From assembly GCA_945897805.1 (NCBI GenBank), contig CAMDFX010000007.1, positions 1-64,000 of the forward strand: DNA of 64,000 bases, read 5' to 3'. The notes below the pieces were generated by a model. It searched no databases. It saw only the letters and a program-made list of their open reading frames with translations, and was not told where the DNA came from. Source of the stretch: Chryseobacterium gleum. GTDB taxonomy: Bacteria; Bacteroidota; Bacteroidia; Flavobacteriales_D; Crocinitomicaceae. How positions within the stretch are numbered: the stretch's first letter is position 1; each line of letters opens with the position of its first letter. A program made the translations under genes and the position numbers. Below are positions 18,237 to 27,668 of the stretch, piece after piece.

Positions 18237-19532
18237 TTGTTTCTTCTTTTTGGCTGTTTGAAGAAAGTAAAATATAATCATCAAGGACACAATTATTAAA
18301 AAGGAAATAACAACAATATTGCCTCTGCCTTTTTCAATAGCCACTTTTCTTTGAATTTTATCTTCTCTTTTTTTCTGATTTAAAAGTTGCTCTTCACGAT
18401 CCATCTCATATACAATCCGCTGCTTATCAGTTTCATTTGATTGATTTCGCTTGTAGTTTTTTGCCTCTGCCTCCTGGAATTTTTTAGCAAATGTTAAGGC
18501 AGTTTTGTAATCTTCTTTGGCTTCATAACACATGGATATTTTGTCAAATGCATCAGCAATTTCTCTGTTTTGATTGTTTTTTAGCGCAACATCTAGTGAC
18601 AATTGATAATTTTTAAGCGCTTCATCATAAAACCCTTGATAATAATTCCAATCTCCAAGATTGTAATAACTTTCAGAAATATCTTTGGGTCTATTTAGCT
18701 TAAGTCTTAAATCGAGCGCTTTTTTGAAGTATCTATAGGACAAATCGAGTTTTCCCGTTTCAAAATGTGCAATGGCAATGTTATTGTATGATGTAGCTCT
18801 GATCAAATACGAATTGTCTTTCATTGCTAATTTTAAAGCTTTTTCGTAATAATGAATCGCACTGTCTATATTTTCACGTTTCATGTAGATTTTTGCCAAG
18901 AAATCATATCCTTTTTTCAATCCATTGCTCGCTTTGATTTTTTTACATTTTTCGATGTAAGCCAATACTTCAATTTCAGCAAGGTCAAGTTTGTCCTCGC
19001 GAATGTAAACTTCACTTAAGTTAAGCTGTGCAATAAAAGATTCGTTGTCTTCATCTAATTTAGCTGCGTTTTTGATAGATTTCACAAAATAATTCGCCGC
19101 ATTATTATAATCTCCAGCAAAGATATAGGCAATTCCAAGTAAATTTTGTGCATCTGCCAATCGCTCAATATCGCCTTTTTGCTTATAGAAAGCGATACAT
19201 TCTTTCAAGTTTTTGATACTACTTTCAGTTTTTCCAGTCAGATTATAATAACTTGATAATACAAGTTTTCCATACATCATCACAGGTAAATTTTCATCAT
19301 TAATTCCCTCTTGTATCAAATATGTACCCAATGTGAAAAGTGAATCAGTTGCATAATCAGCATAATATTTCCTCAATTTGGCTGCATTTTGAATTCTTGT
19401 TTTTGGATTTTCCTTTAACTCCTTTTGAATCTCTGAAATGTTTTGTCCAAATGAAAAATTGAAAGTAAGGAAGATGATAATTAAAAGTATGATTCTTTGC
19501 ACGTTGAAAGTTTTTGTCAAAGTAGCAATCAT
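18222..19532 (-). CDS. TPR-repeat membrane protein, kinase-less sensor-like
   Basis: A signal-type hydrophobic N-terminus (IILLIIIFLTFNFSFGQ) is followed by about eight TPR repeats (residues about 60-360, for example AIHYYEKALKLAMKDNS, LSYRYFKKALDLRLKLN), a charged coiled-coil-like stretch and one transmembrane helix (about 405-425, VVISFLIIVSLMIIFYFL). The protein stops 10 residues later (KKKKQLQQS). In Bacteroidota the same layout normally continues into a histidine kinase or a LuxR-type DNA-binding domain, and neither is present. ATG at 19532 fits the signal peptide better than the one at 19568. Confidence 0.8.
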   Translation of the reverse strand: MIATLTKTFNVQRIILLIIIFLTFNFSFGQNISEIQKELKENPKTRIQNAAKLRKYYADYATDSLFTLGTYLIQEGINDENLPVMMYGKLVLSSYYNLTGKTESSIKNLKECIAFYKQKGDIERLADAQNLLGIAYIFAGDYNNAANYFVKSIKNAAKLDEDNESFIAQLNLSEVYIREDKLDLAEIEVLAYIEKCKKIKASNGLKKGYDFLAKIYMKRENIDSAIHYYEKALKLAMKDNSYLIRATSYNNIAIAHFETGKLDLSYRYFKKALDLRLKLNRPKDISESYYNLGDWNYYQGFYDEALKNYQLSLDVALKNNQNREIADAFDKISMCYEAKEDYKTALTFAKKFQEAEAKNYKRNQSNETDKQRIVYEMDREEQLLNQKKREDKIQRKVAIEKGRGNIVVISFLIIVSLMIIFYFLQTAKKKKQLQQS

Positions 19533-19578
19533 ATTTGAATTATGCAAATTTTTGGAATTTAAATACACTGGGAAACGC

Positions 19579-19740
19579 TTTGAACTTTAAAATTTTAAGA
19601 TAGCTCCATAGGAGCGACATGTTTGTAACGACGGATGCAATCCGTCGAACAGACAAATGCATGAATTCCCTTTTTGGCGTGCATTTTTGTATAAAAATCA
19701 TGACAAAAAGACCTTTGTTATTTGAACTTTAGGATTTTAA
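19579..19740. repeat. Palindrome-rich dispersed-type element flanked by 20-bp direct repeats
   Basis: This is the only content seen in the gene-free stretch 19533-19878 apart from the pruA promoter. Imperfect 20-bp direct repeats (18 of 20 identical, beginning TTTGAACTTTA) lie at 19579-19598 and 19721-19740. Between them are three hairpins: GCTCC/GGAGC near 19603, a perfect 8-bp stem CGACGGAT/ATCCGTCG at 19629-19647, and AAATGCA/TGCATTT at 19655-19686. The block AGCTCCATAGGAGCGACATG resembles repeats scattered through many Bacteroidota genomes. Confidence 0.6.
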
Positions 19741-19853
19741 ATTAGGTTTTAAATTAGTTTACTTTGTTGAAATACAGTTCTCTATTGCAATAAATTAAAT
19801 AAGATTATTTTTATTTGAAGCAGACTAATTTCAATTGCATCATTTAATTTCAT

Positions 19854-19861
19854 TAATTTTA
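19854..19861 (+). promoter_or_regulatory. Probable -7 promoter element of pruA
   Basis: TAATTTTA differs from TAnnTTTG only in the last base. A TTG at 19835-19837 could be the -33 box. The pruA ATG follows 17 bases later. Confidence 0.5.
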
Positions 19862-19878
19862 CAGCAAAATTTTTAACT

Positions 19879-21507
19879 ATGTCAAATTCGATTTCAACAG
19901 TTCCTGTTGCGGTAAATGAGCCTGTAAAAGCATATGCTGCTGGTTCTCCGGAACGTGAATCTTTATTGTCAACTTACAAACAAATGTATAATCAAGCGCC
20001 TATTGACATTCCGATGTATATTGGTGCCGAAAAAGTTTTCACCACGAACAAAAAATCATTGACTCCGCCTCATGAGCATTCAAAAGTGCTTGGTACATAC
20101 AATCAAGGTGAGCAATCACACGTTGAAAAGGCAATTGAAGCAGCTTTAAATGCAAAAGAAGCATGGGCAAACTTGCCTTGGGAAGATAGAGCTGCCGTTT
20201 TTTTAAGAGCTGCAGACCTTTTAGCCGGACCTTTCAGGGCAAGAATGAATGCCGCTACCATGTTGGCGCAATCCAAAAATGTTTTTCAAGCTGAAATCGA
20301 TGCTGCTTGCGAATTGATTGATTTCTTTCGATTCAATGTGCAATACATGACTCAAATCTACAAGGAACAGCCTGAATCTCTGCCGGGAATGTGGAATAGA
20401 TTGCAATACAGACCTTTGGAAGGTTTTGTTTTTGCATTGACGCCTTTTAATTTTACTTCAATTGCTGCTAATCTTTGCGCTGCACCAGCAATGATGGGAA
20501 ATGTGGTTGTTTGGAAACCAGCTGAAACACAAATTTATTCTGCGCAAATAATCATGGAATTATTCCAAGCCGCAGGTTTGCCTGATGGAGTGATAAATAT
20601 GGTTACGGTGAGCGGAAAAGATGCTGGAGATGTAATTTTTAAACACAAAGATTTTGCCGGTTTACACTTCACAGGTTCAACGAATGTTTTCCGTGACTTA
20701 TGGAAAGGAATTGCAAACAATATCGAAAATTTCAAAAGCTATCCAAGAATTGTCGGGGAAACTGGAGGAAAAGATTTCATAATGGTGCATGAATCAGCGA
20801 ATGCAGCTGAAGTTGCAACAGCAATGACAAGGGGTGCATTTGAATTTCAAGGACAAAAATGTTCTGCCGCTTCTCGCGCTTATATTCCTTCGAACCTTTG
20901 GAATGATGTAAAAAGAATTGCTGTAGATCAAGTGAATTCCATGAAAATGGGCTCGCCTGAAGACACCAGTAATTTTGTAAATGCGGTAATCAGCGAAAGG
21001 GCTTTTGATAGAATTGCAAAATATATCGATGATATCAAAGCTTCTTCTGATGCAGAAATTATAGCTGGAGGAAATTACGATAAATCAAAAGGGTATTTTG
21101 TCGAACCAACGTTGGTTGTGACTTCAAATCCAAAATTCAAAACCATGTGCGAAGAAATTTTCGGACCAGTTTTGACGATTTATGTTTACGAACCAAAAGA
21201 TTTTGAAGCAACTTTGACCATTTTAGATCAAACTTCAGATTATGCTTTGACAGGTTCAATTATCGCAAATGACCGTTATGCAATCAACTTGGCCACTAAG
21301 AAATTAGAAAATAGCGCTGGAAATTTCTACATCAATGACAAGCCGACTGGTGCTGTTGTAGGGCAACAACCTTTTGGTGGTGCAAGAGGTTCTGGAACGA
21401 ACGATAAAGCAGGTGCATCAATGAATTTGTTGCGTTGGACTTCTGCCAGAACAATCAAAGAAACTTTTGTTCCAGCAAACGATTATAGATATCCATTTTT
21501 AGGTTAA
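19879..21507 (+). CDS. pruA: 1-pyrroline-5-carboxylate dehydrogenase
   Basis: PruA oxidises P5C/glutamate semialdehyde to glutamate, the second step of proline catabolism. The aldehyde-dehydrogenase hallmarks are present: FALTPFNFTSIAANL and VVWKPAE in the NAD fold, FTGSTNVFRDLW, general-base Glu in VGETGGKDF and nucleophile Cys in FQGQKCSAASRAY. INDKPTGAVVGQQPFGGARGSG, near the C-terminus, is typical of the P5CDH group. The 542-residue size is that of stand-alone PruA, so no PutA fusion. No proline dehydrogenase gene is adjacent. Confidence 0.95.
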   Translation: MSNSISTVPVAVNEPVKAYAAGSPERESLLSTYKQMYNQAPIDIPMYIGAEKVFTTNKKSLTPPHEHSKVLGTYNQGEQSHVEKAIEAALNAKEAWANLPWEDRAAVFLRAADLLAGPFRARMNAATMLAQSKNVFQAEIDAACELIDFFRFNVQYMTQIYKEQPESLPGMWNRLQYRPLEGFVFALTPFNFTSIAANLCAAPAMMGNVVVWKPAETQIYSAQIIMELFQAAGLPDGVINMVTVSGKDAGDVIFKHKDFAGLHFTGSTNVFRDLWKGIANNIENFKSYPRIVGETGGKDFIMVHESANAAEVATAMTRGAFEFQGQKCSAASRAYIPSNLWNDVKRIAVDQVNSMKMGSPEDTSNFVNAVISERAFDRIAKYIDDIKASSDAEIIAGGNYDKSKGYFVEPTLVVTSNPKFKTMCEEIFGPVLTIYVYEPKDFEATLTILDQTSDYALTGSIIANDRYAINLATKKLENSAGNFYINDKPTGAVVGQQPFGGARGSGTNDKAGASMNLLRWTSARTIKETFVPANDYRYPFLG

Positions 21508-21525
21508 TAAAATTGAATTTTCAGA

Positions 21526-21560
21526 AGCCAAGTTTCATTTTTGAAGCTTGGTTTTTTTTT
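21526..21560 (+). terminator. Intrinsic terminator after pruA
   Basis: The stem AGCCAAGTTTC/GAAGCTTGGTT (two G-U pairs) has a short T-rich loop and is followed by nine T residues. Confidence 0.9.
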
Positions 21561-21600
21561 GTTTTTATTAATTCTCTCAACAAATCAAATTTATATTTCA

Positions 21601-21608
21601 TACATTTG
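21601..21608 (+). promoter_or_regulatory. -7 promoter element TACATTTG of the riboswitch transcript
   Basis: Exact TAnnTTTG element ending 3 bases before the first base of riboswitch stem P1, so the RNA should start with the aptamer. Confidence 0.7.
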
Positions 21609-21611
21609 TAC

Positions 21612-21689
21612 CATCTCTAAGGGGTGCCTCAAAAAGGCTGAGATTATACCCATTGAACCTGTCAGGATAATGCCTGCGTAGGGAAGATG
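21612..21689 (+). promoter_or_regulatory. TPP riboswitch (THI element)
   Basis: The aptamer binds thiamine pyrophosphate and lowers expression of the following gene. All conserved blocks are present: GGGGTGCC, GGCTGAGA, TACCC, TTGAACCTG, and GGATAATGCCTGCGTAGGGAAG. P1 is formed by CATCT (21612-21616) and AGATG (21685-21689). Downstream, GCTAATT (21707-21713) can pair with AATTAGC (21728-21734), and CCCCTTA (21734-21740) is complementary to TAAGGGG (21618-21624) inside the aptamer. No T run follows, so control is probably translational or by another route rather than a simple terminator. Confidence 0.95.
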
Positions 21690-21762
21690 ATACTTTATTA
21701 TTAATTGCTAATTATTCACATTCAGAGAATTAGCCCCTTATTCTTGTTAAATTTTTAAAAAA

Positions 21763-24261
21763 ATGAAAACAAGGATTACCAAAATCACCACGTTACTCGC
21801 ACTGGTAACATCTTTCAGTGCTTTTGCTCAACACAAGATTAAAGGAAAAGTCACCAACCAGGATGGAATTCCAATTGTAGGCGCAACTGTAAGTATTGAG
21901 AAATCTTACAATCGAACTCAAACTGAAAAAGATGGAATTTATCTTTTAAAGGGACTTAAAAATGATTCGATTAGGATAACAATTTCCTTTTTTGGTTATG
22001 AAACGCAAAGCGAAAAACTATTTATTCAGAACAAAGATATAGAGAAAAATTGGGTTTTAAATCAATCCGCTTTCATGATTGAAGAAGTTCAAATTGCGGC
22101 AGTGCGCGCTGATTCAAAAACACCTACAACTTACACAAATCTGACTGAAAAAGAAATCCAACAAAACAATTTTGGTCAAGATTTGCCTTATTTATTGCAA
22201 TCTACGCCCTCAACTGTTGTGACTTCAGATGCAGGCGCAGGAGTGGGATATACTGGAATAAGAATTCGAGGTGTTGATCCCACAAGAACGAATGTTACAG
22301 TGAATGGAATTCCATTAAACGACGCTGAATCTCATGGCGTTTTTTGGGTGAATATGCCAGATTTTGCTTCTTCTACAGATAACATTCAAGTGCAACGAGG
22401 CGTTGGAACATCTTCAAACGGTGCAGCTGCATTTGGTTCAAGCATCAATATCAAATCTGATAATATTCGCAAAGAAGCTTATGTAGAGTTGGATAATTCC
22501 GCAGGTTCGTTCAATACATTGCGGAATACTGTAAAAGTTGGGACCGGCTTGATAAACAATCATTTTGTGGTTGATGCAAGACTTTCTCGCATTGTTTCTG
22601 ATGGATTTGTTGATCGTTCAAATTCCAATTTGAAATCATTTTACCTTTCAGGTGCTTGGGTAGGGAAAAAGTCCATTCTGAAAGCCATTGTTTTTGGTGG
22701 AAAAGAATCAACTTATCAAGCTTGGTATGGGATTCCAGAAGCGAAGTTGAAAGGAAATAAAGACAGTTTGTTAACTCATTTTTACAACAATTATTATCCA
22801 GGGGGAACATATCAAACAGCCCAAGATTCTTTGAATTTATTCAATTCAGATCCTAGAAAATATAATTATTACACTTACCAGAATGAAACTGATAATTACC
22901 AACAAGATCATTATCAATTGCATTTTTCGCATGTTTTTAATCCTAATTTAGTATTGAATACTGCCGCACATTTTACACATGGTGCAGGTTATTATGAGCA
23001 ATACAGATTGAATCAAAATTTTTCAACTTATGGCTTAACGCCAGTTATTTACGGAAATGACACAATCTCGAAAACAGATTTGATTCGCAGAAGATGGCTA
23101 GATAATAATTTTTACGGGGCTATTTTTTCATTGACCTACAACAATTTAAAGAATTTTAAATTGATTGTTGGAGGTGGAGCCAATCAATATGATGGTAAAC
23201 ATTTTGGGGAAATTATTTGGGCAAGAACTGCCTCTCAAAGTGAAATTAACCAGCATTATTATGATAACAAGGCAAATAAATTTGAGGCGAGTGCCTACGC
23301 AAAAGCGAATTATCAAATAAAAAGAGTCAACTTTTTTGTTGATCTTCAAATCCGCCATATCGGGTATAAATACAATGGAAATGACCAGTATTATGCCGAT
23401 TTAATTCCTTTGACTCAAAATGTAGCGTTTACTTTTTTCAATCCAAAACTCGGATTATCTTTTGATTTAAATAGTAAAAATAATTTTTACGCATCCTTCA
23501 GCGTTGCCAATCGCGAGCCAGTTAGAGATGATTTTGTGCAAAGTTCAATTTACAGTAGACCAAAACCTGAGCAATTGCAAAATCTTGAAGTTGGTTATAG
23601 ATTTCATGCAAGAAAATTATTTGTGAACGCGAATTATTATTTGATGAATTACAAAGACCAATTGATTTTAACTGGACAAATCAATGATGTTGGTGCTTAT
23701 AATCGTGCAAACGTGGCTAAAAGTTACCGCTCTGGAATCGAAATTGAATCGGGATATTTGATAACTAGCAAAATTAGTTTGACAGGAAATTTCACTTTGA
23801 GTGCAAATAAAATCCAAAATTTCACTGAATTTATTGACAATTACGACAATTATGATGTGAATGGAAATATGATTCAAACAGTGATACAACATTCAAATAT
23901 TGACATTGCATTTTCACCCAATGTGATTGCAGCGCTTGGCATTCAATACGAACCAATTAAAAATTTGACGCTTACTTGGCAATCAAAATATGTCGGAAAG
24001 CAATATTTGGACAATACTTCCAATGACAGAAAAAGCATTGACGCTTATTTTACCAATAATTTGATGGTGAATTACAGCATTAAAATCAAAGGTATTCGGG
24101 AAATGAATGTTGGGATTTTAGCCAATAATATTTTGAATGCACTATATGAAAATAATGGCTACACTTTCGGATATATCTCAGGAGGAAAGCGCATCAATGA
24201 AAATTATTATTTCCCTCAAGCAGGAAGAAATTTCTTGTTGAGATTGACAATTAAAATTTAA
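21763..24261 (+). CDS. TonB-dependent outer-membrane receptor, probable thiamine/TPP uptake
   Basis: This 832-residue protein sits in the outer membrane and uses TonB energy to import a ligand. It has a signal peptide (to about AFAQ, residue 22), a carboxypeptidase-regulatory-like domain (about 25-105, GKVTNQDGIPIVGATVSIE), a plug (about 120-235, with IRIRGVDPTRTNVTVNGIPL) and a 22-strand type barrel ending in a terminal aromatic-rich strand (AGRNFLLRLTIKI). It lies 73 bases after the TPP riboswitch. Riboswitch-linked TonB receptors in this phylum have been assigned to thiamine uptake by comparative genomics, so the ligand is an informed inference. Confidence 0.9.
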   Translation: MKTRITKITTLLALVTSFSAFAQHKIKGKVTNQDGIPIVGATVSIEKSYNRTQTEKDGIYLLKGLKNDSIRITISFFGYETQSEKLFIQNKDIEKNWVLNQSAFMIEEVQIAAVRADSKTPTTYTNLTEKEIQQNNFGQDLPYLLQSTPSTVVTSDAGAGVGYTGIRIRGVDPTRTNVTVNGIPLNDAESHGVFWVNMPDFASSTDNIQVQRGVGTSSNGAAAFGSSINIKSDNIRKEAYVELDNSAGSFNTLRNTVKVGTGLINNHFVVDARLSRIVSDGFVDRSNSNLKSFYLSGAWVGKKSILKAIVFGGKESTYQAWYGIPEAKLKGNKDSLLTHFYNNYYPGGTYQTAQDSLNLFNSDPRKYNYYTYQNETDNYQQDHYQLHFSHVFNPNLVLNTAAHFTHGAGYYEQYRLNQNFSTYGLTPVIYGNDTISKTDLIRRRWLDNNFYGAIFSLTYNNLKNFKLIVGGGANQYDGKHFGEIIWARTASQSEINQHYYDNKANKFEASAYAKANYQIKRVNFFVDLQIRHIGYKYNGNDQYYADLIPLTQNVAFTFFNPKLGLSFDLNSKNNFYASFSVANREPVRDDFVQSSIYSRPKPEQLQNLEVGYRFHARKLFVNANYYLMNYKDQLILTGQINDVGAYNRANVAKSYRSGIEIESGYLITSKISLTGNFTLSANKIQNFTEFIDNYDNYDVNGNMIQTVIQHSNIDIAFSPNVIAALGIQYEPIKNLTLTWQSKYVGKQYLDNTSNDRKSIDAYFTNNLMVNYSIKIKGIREMNVGILANNILNALYENNGYTFGYISGGKRINENYYFPQAGRNFLLRLTIKI

Positions 24262-24279
24262 AACAAGTGTAATTTCAAC

Positions 24280-24306
24280 AGCCGGAGATTTTATACTTCG
24301 GCTTTT
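24280..24306 (+). terminator. Hairpin terminator after the TonB receptor
   Basis: The stem AGCCGGAG/CTTCGGCT (one G-U pair) has a 9-base AT loop and is followed by only four T residues, so it is weaker than the one at 24333. Confidence 0.6.
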
Positions 24307-24332
24307 CACTTTCCATAAAAAGTTGTTAAAAC

Positions 24333-24365
24333 AAAAAAGCCGACTCGTAAGAATCGGCTTTTTTT
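24333..24365. terminator. Bidirectional terminator between the TonB receptor and dnaK
   Basis: AAAAAAGCCGA and TCGGCTTTTTT form a stem with A-run and T-run on the two sides, so it can end transcripts arriving from both directions. Confidence 0.9.
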
Positions 24366-24379
24366 AAATTTGCTTGAAA

Positions 24380-26287
24380 TTATTTTTTCTCTTTTTCATC
24401 CACTTCTTCGAAGTCAACATCCGTAACTTCATCCGCTGGATTACTTTCTGCTTGCTGACCTGCACCTGCGTCACCTCCTTGCGGATTTGCAGCATTGTAC
24501 ATTTCTTGAGAAGCAGCTTGGAAAACATTGTTTAATTTGTCCATTGCAGCATCCATGTTAGCCATGTCTCTCGCTTCAAAAACAACTGTCAATTCAGCCA
24601 AAGCGTCTTCAATTGGTTGTTTTTTGTCTGCAGGAATTTTGTCTCCGTATTCTTTCAATTGACGTTCAGTTTGGAAAATCAAAGAATCTGCTTTGTTGAT
24701 TTTTTCAACTTCTTCCATTTTCTTTTTGTCTTCGTCTGCATTTGCTTCAGCTTCTGCACGCATTCTTTTGATATCTTCATCACTCAATCCTGAAGAAGCT
24801 TCAATTTTGATTGATTGCTCTCTGCCAGTTCCTTTGTCTTTTGCAGAAATGTGCATGATACCATTTGCATCGATGTCAAAAGTAACTTCGATTTGTGGAA
24901 CACCTCTTTGCGCTGGTGGAATGTCTGTCAATTGGAAACGCCCCAAAGATTTGTTGTCATTTGCCATTGGACGTTCACCTTGAATAACGTGAATATCAAC
25001 TGATGGTTGATTGTCTGAAGCAGTAGAAAAAGTTTCAGATTTTTTAGTTGGAATTGTTGTATTTGATTCAATTAATTTAGTCATTACACCGCCCATCGTT
25101 TCAATACCAACTGATAATGGAATAACATCTAATAATAAAACATCTTTTACTTCACCTGTCAAAACACCACCTTGAATTGCTGCACCAACTGCAACTACTT
25201 CGTCAGGATTTACTCCTTTAGAAGGCGCTTTTCCGAAGAAACGCTCAACAGCATCTTGAACAACTGGGATTCTTGTAGAACCACCAACCAAAATCACTTC
25301 GTCGATATCACTTGTAGATAAACCAGCATTTTTCAAAGCTGAACGACAAGGAGCGATAGTTCTTTCAACAATAGAAGAAATTAATTGCTCAAATTTTGAA
25401 CGCTGTAAAGTTCTTACTAAGTGTTTTGGAATACCATTTACCGGCATGATGTATGGCAAATTGATTTCAGAAGATGTTGTTGAAGAAAGTTCAATTTTCG
25501 CTTTCTCAGCAGCTTCTTTCAAACGTTGCAATGCCATTGGATCTAAACGTAAATCAATTCCTTCATCATTTTTGAATTCGTCAGCCAACCAGTCAATGAT
25601 TGTATTATCAACATCATCACCACCTAAATGTGTGTCTCCGTCTGTTGACAATACTTCAAAAACGCCGTCACCTAATTCTAAGATAGAAACGTCATGCGTT
25701 CCACCACCGAAGTCAAAAACGACAATTTTTTGGTCAATTCCTTTTTTATCCAAACCATAAGCTAACGCTGCAGCTGTCGGTTCATTGATAATTCTTTTGA
25801 TTGTTAAACCTGCAATTTCACCAGCTTCTTTAGTCGCTTGACGTTGAGAATCATTGAAATATGCTGGAACAGTTACAACAGCTTCTGTTACTTCATGACC
25901 TAAATAATCTTCAGCAGTTTTCTTCATTTTTTGAAGAATCATAGCAGAGATTTCTTGCGGCGTATATGTTCTGTCGTCAATTTTTACACGTGGTGTATTA
26001 TTGTCGCCCTTCACTATATCATAAGGAACTCTTTTTATTTCTGCTTTCATATCATCAAAAGATGCGCCCATGAAACGTTTGATAGAGTTGATTGTTTTTG
26101 TTGGGTTGGTGATCGCTTGTCTTTTAGCTGGATCTCCAACTTTGCGCTCACCTCCTTCAATAAATGCTACGATAGATGGTGTTGTTCTTTTCCCTTCTGA
26201 GTTAGCAATTACAACTGGTTCGTTTCCTTCCATTACTGAAACACAAGAGTTTGTAGTTCCTAAGTCGATACCGATAATCTTTCCCAT
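24380..26287 (-). CDS. dnaK: Chaperone DnaK (Hsp70)
   Basis: DnaK is the ATP-driven Hsp70 chaperone. The N-terminus [16 protein letters not shown], the adenosine-loop motif [19 protein letters not shown] and [17 protein letters not shown] mark the actin-like ATPase domain; the beta-sandwich peptide-binding domain and helical lid follow, and the protein ends with the acidic tail [17 protein letters not shown] typical of bacterial DnaK. The length of 635 residues is normal. The gene is monocistronic here; grpE and dnaJ are not next to it. No CIRCE element (TTAGCACTC inverted repeat) is visible upstream. Confidence 0.98.
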   Translation of the reverse strand: MGKIIGIDLGTTNSCVSVMEGNEPVVIANSEGKRTTPSIVAFIEGGERKVGDPAKRQAITNPTKTINSIKRFMGASFDDMKAEIKRVPYDIVKGDNNTPRVKIDDRTYTPQEISAMILQKMKKTAEDYLGHEVTEAVVTVPAYFNDSQRQATKEAGEIAGLTIKRIINEPTAAALAYGLDKKGIDQKIVVFDFGGGTHDVSILELGDGVFEVLSTDGDTHLGGDDVDNTIIDWLADEFKNDEGIDLRLDPMALQRLKEAAEKAKIELSSTTSSEINLPYIMPVNGIPKHLVRTLQRSKFEQLISSIVERTIAPCRSALKNAGLSTSDIDEVILVGGSTRIPVVQDAVERFFGKAPSKGVNPDEVVAVGAAIQGGVLTGEVKDVLLLDVIPLSVGIETMGGVMTKLIESNTTIPTKKSETFSTASDNQPSVDIHVIQGERPMANDNKSLGRFQLTDIPPAQRGVPQIEVTFDIDANGIMHISAKDKGTGREQSIKIEASSGLSDEDIKRMRAEAEANADEDKKKMEEVEKINKADSLIFQTERQLKEYGDKIPADKKQPIEDALAELTVVFEARDMANMDAAMDKLNNVFQAASQEMYNAANPQGGDAGAGQQAESNPADEVTDVDFEEVDEKEKK

Positions 26288-26525
26288 TTTGTTTATTATT
26301 TAATTTTCAATTTGATTTCCCTCTCAAAGTCAATTTTTGTGCCGATGAAAAAAAATCCTGTTTTTATGACAAAATGGAAAAATGAAGACATTTTTATTCT
26401 CAAATAAATGACGGAATGTCAGTTTTTGTATGACAAAACGATATTGAATGGATTAAAATTAATTTTCCAGCTTAAAAATTCAGATTCTATCTGCAAATTT
26501 TGAATATACTTTCTAATTTTACAGC

Positions 26526-27668
26526 ATGAATGTTTTCGATGTAGCGGTAATTGGCAGTGGTCCTTCTGGTGGCATGGCCGCTTATGCCTTGGCGAAACAT
26601 GGATTTTCGGTGGCAATTTTAGACAAAGAAACCTTGCCAAGATATAAAACTTGCGGCGGCGGTTTGGTTGAACGTGGAAGAAAATTGATTCCTTTTGATA
26701 TTTCAAGTGCCATCGAAGCTGAGTTTTATTCCGTCGATACATTCTTTCAAAAAAAGAACATTAAACTTACCACAAAACGAGAAACGCCAATTATCTCAAT
26801 GGTTATGCGTGATACTTTTGACTTTTTAATTGTAGAAAAAGCAGTAGAAAAAGGCGCGAAATTGTTACAAAATCACAAAGTTATTGCCATTGAATTGGGC
26901 GAAATCAATCAAATCAAAACAGAGAGTGGCACCGTTCAAGCGAAATTCATTATTGCTGCAGATGGTGCTTTGAGTGCGACGGCAAAGATGGTCGGCTGGA
27001 AAGAAACACGCAACGTAATTCCTGCTTTGGAATATGAAGTGGAAGTTTCACCTGCCGATTTTGAAAGACTTTCAAAAGATGTGAGATTTGATATCGATGC
27101 TGTGCCGGGTGGTTATGGCTGGTGTTTTCCCAAGAAAAATCATTTGTCAATTGGAGTAGGGGTTTTGAGAAAATCCAAAGACAATTTGAATTTAAAAGCA
27201 TTTTATCAAGCCTACTTAAAAACGTTGGGCATTGAAAGTGTCATTTCTGAAGATGCGCACGGTTTTGTGATTCCAGTTTCTCCAAGAACAGATTGTTTTG
27301 TCAAAAATAAAGTTTTCTTGACTGGCGATACTGCTGGTTTCGCCGATCCAATTGTTGCTGAAGGTTTATCAAATGCCATTTTAAGCGGCACGCTTTGCGC
27401 TGAAGCATTGATCGAAAGTAATTTGGATGAAGCAAAATCCGCAGAACTTTATGTCGAAAAGTTGAATAAAAACCTGCTGCCTGAATTGAAAACGGGGGTG
27501 ATGGTTGCGAAGATGTTTTACGAAAGTCAAACAATTCGAAATATGCTTCTCTCAAAATATGGTCAACTTTTTGCAGAAGCAATGACAGATGTCTTCACCG
27601 GAAAAAGAACTTATCCAGCGGATTACAAAAAAGCATTGCGACAAAAATTCAAGAAAATGATTTTTTAA
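26526..27668 (+). CDS. Geranylgeranyl reductase family flavoprotein
   Basis: This FAD-dependent oxidoreductase has the dinucleotide fold VAVIGSGPSGGMAAYALA at its very start (residues about 6-23) and the family block LPRYKTCGGGLVERG (about 38-52). FITGDTAG-type sequence (VFLTGDTAGFADPIVAEGL) gives the second FAD contact. Archaeal and plant relatives reduce isoprenoid double bonds. In Bacteroidota the substrate is unknown, with reduction of a prenyl chain or an unrelated monooxygenase role both possible. The stop abuts the stop of the opposite-strand gene. TAATTTTA at 26513-26520 is a likely -7 box. Confidence 0.82.
   Translation: MNVFDVAVIGSGPSGGMAAYALAKHGFSVAILDKETLPRYKTCGGGLVERGRKLIPFDISSAIEAEFYSVDTFFQKKNIKLTTKRETPIISMVMRDTFDFLIVEKAVEKGAKLLQNHKVIAIELGEINQIKTESGTVQAKFIIAADGALSATAKMVGWKETRNVIPALEYEVEVSPADFERLSKDVRFDIDAVPGGYGWCFPKKNHLSIGVGVLRKSKDNLNLKAFYQAYLKTLGIESVISEDAHGFVIPVSPRTDCFVKNKVFLTGDTAGFADPIVAEGLSNAILSGTLCAEALIESNLDEAKSAELYVEKLNKNLLPELKTGVMVAKMFYESQTIRNMLLSKYGQLFAEAMTDVFTGKRTYPADYKKALRQKFKKMIF

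Noticed and set aside
24693-26303. Several open frames on the + strand across dnaK (for example 25446-25760)
   Set aside because: They are antisense to a strongly conserved gene and encode no recognisable protein, so they are shadow frames.
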